Shown here one piece after another: positions 4,983 through 5,033 of a DNA stretch of 5,033 bases (its first letter is position 1; every line of letters begins with the position of its first letter). The DNA comes from Elusimicrobiota bacterium (GTDB lineage: Bacteria > Elusimicrobiota > Elusimicrobia > UBA1565 > UBA9628), in the NCBI GenBank assembly GCA_016194625.1, contig JACQBB010000097.1:1-5033 (forward strand), in the 5' to 3' direction. A program made the position numbers and the translations under genes. The notes beneath the pieces are model-generated. The model ran no database searches. It had not been told where the DNA came from and worked only from the letters and a program-made list of their open reading frames with translations.

Positions 4983-5033
4983 GGGCCGCGGCCGCCGCCG
5001 CCCTCCTCCTGTCGGCGGCCCCGGCGTCCGCGC
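4979..5033 (+). CDS. Probable exported protein, N-terminus only (3' truncated by window edge)
   Basis: ATG at 4979-4981 overlaps the TGA of the zinc-ribbon gene (ATGA), and the frame is open to the right edge, giving 18 full codons. The peptide MRAAAAAALLLSAAPASA looks like a Sec signal peptide. It has one Arg, a hydrophobic Ala/Leu core (3-14), a Pro at 15 and a signal-peptidase-I style A16-S17-A18 site. GGAG (4966-4969) lies 9 nt before the ATG as a possible ribosome site. The mature protein is outside the window, so its function is unknown. In GC-rich DNA, Ala-rich frames arise by chance, so confidence is moderate. The ATGA overlap, the same junction as between the first two genes, supports it. 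Confidence 0.55.
   Translation, partial: MRAAAAAALLLSAAPASA

Overview
The window is a GC-rich (by eye around 70% G+C), tightly packed bacterial chromosome segment with seven protein-coding genes. Two of them are cut by the window edges. The strong third-position G/C bias produces many long antisense and out-of-frame shadow ORFs. The lineage cannot be named from these bases. Shine-Dalgarno sites, sigma70-like hexamers and a Sec-type signal peptide indicate a bacterium. A high-GC Gram-negative-type phylum (for example Elusimicrobiota, Acidobacteriota or Myxococcota) is a guess only.

Left block, + strand (1-1840): the C-terminal part of a GMC-family FAD oxidoreductase, resembling the cholesterol oxidase / long-chain alcohol oxidase branch. 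It overlaps by ATGA with a six-helix membrane protein of the PAP2/sphingomyelin-synthase-like superfamily. The pair looks translationally coupled and suggests lipid or alcohol chemistry at the membrane. Substrates cannot be deduced.

Middle block, - strand (3847 down to 1837): a promoter and two consecutive SPFH/Band 7 (stomatin/HflK/HflC-type) membrane-anchored proteins separated by 1 nt. This is a two-paralogue operon that probably builds a hetero-oligomeric membrane scaffold. Its end meets the PAP2-like gene tail to tail, with the two stop codons interlocked in a shared CTAG.

Right block, + strand (3880-5033): a low-molecular-weight protein tyrosine phosphatase, then a 187-residue soluble protein made of five tandem zinc ribbons, then the first 18 codons of a probable exported protein overlapping the zinc-ribbon gene by ATGA. 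The phosphatase and the zinc-ribbon gene lack a well-placed Shine-Dalgarno site. Each has a -10-like hexamer 6-9 nt before its ATG, suggesting leaderless or near-leaderless transcripts. The 113-nt divergent region between the SPFH operon and the phosphatase holds back-to-back promoter elements around a strong G/C dyad.

No RNA genes, CRISPR arrays, insertion sequences or integrase-type elements were seen. I do not see a clearly new multi-gene system. The most unusual items are the five-ribbon protein, the oxidoreductase/PAP2-like pair, the unassigned SPFH pair and the compact promoter and stop-codon arrangements.
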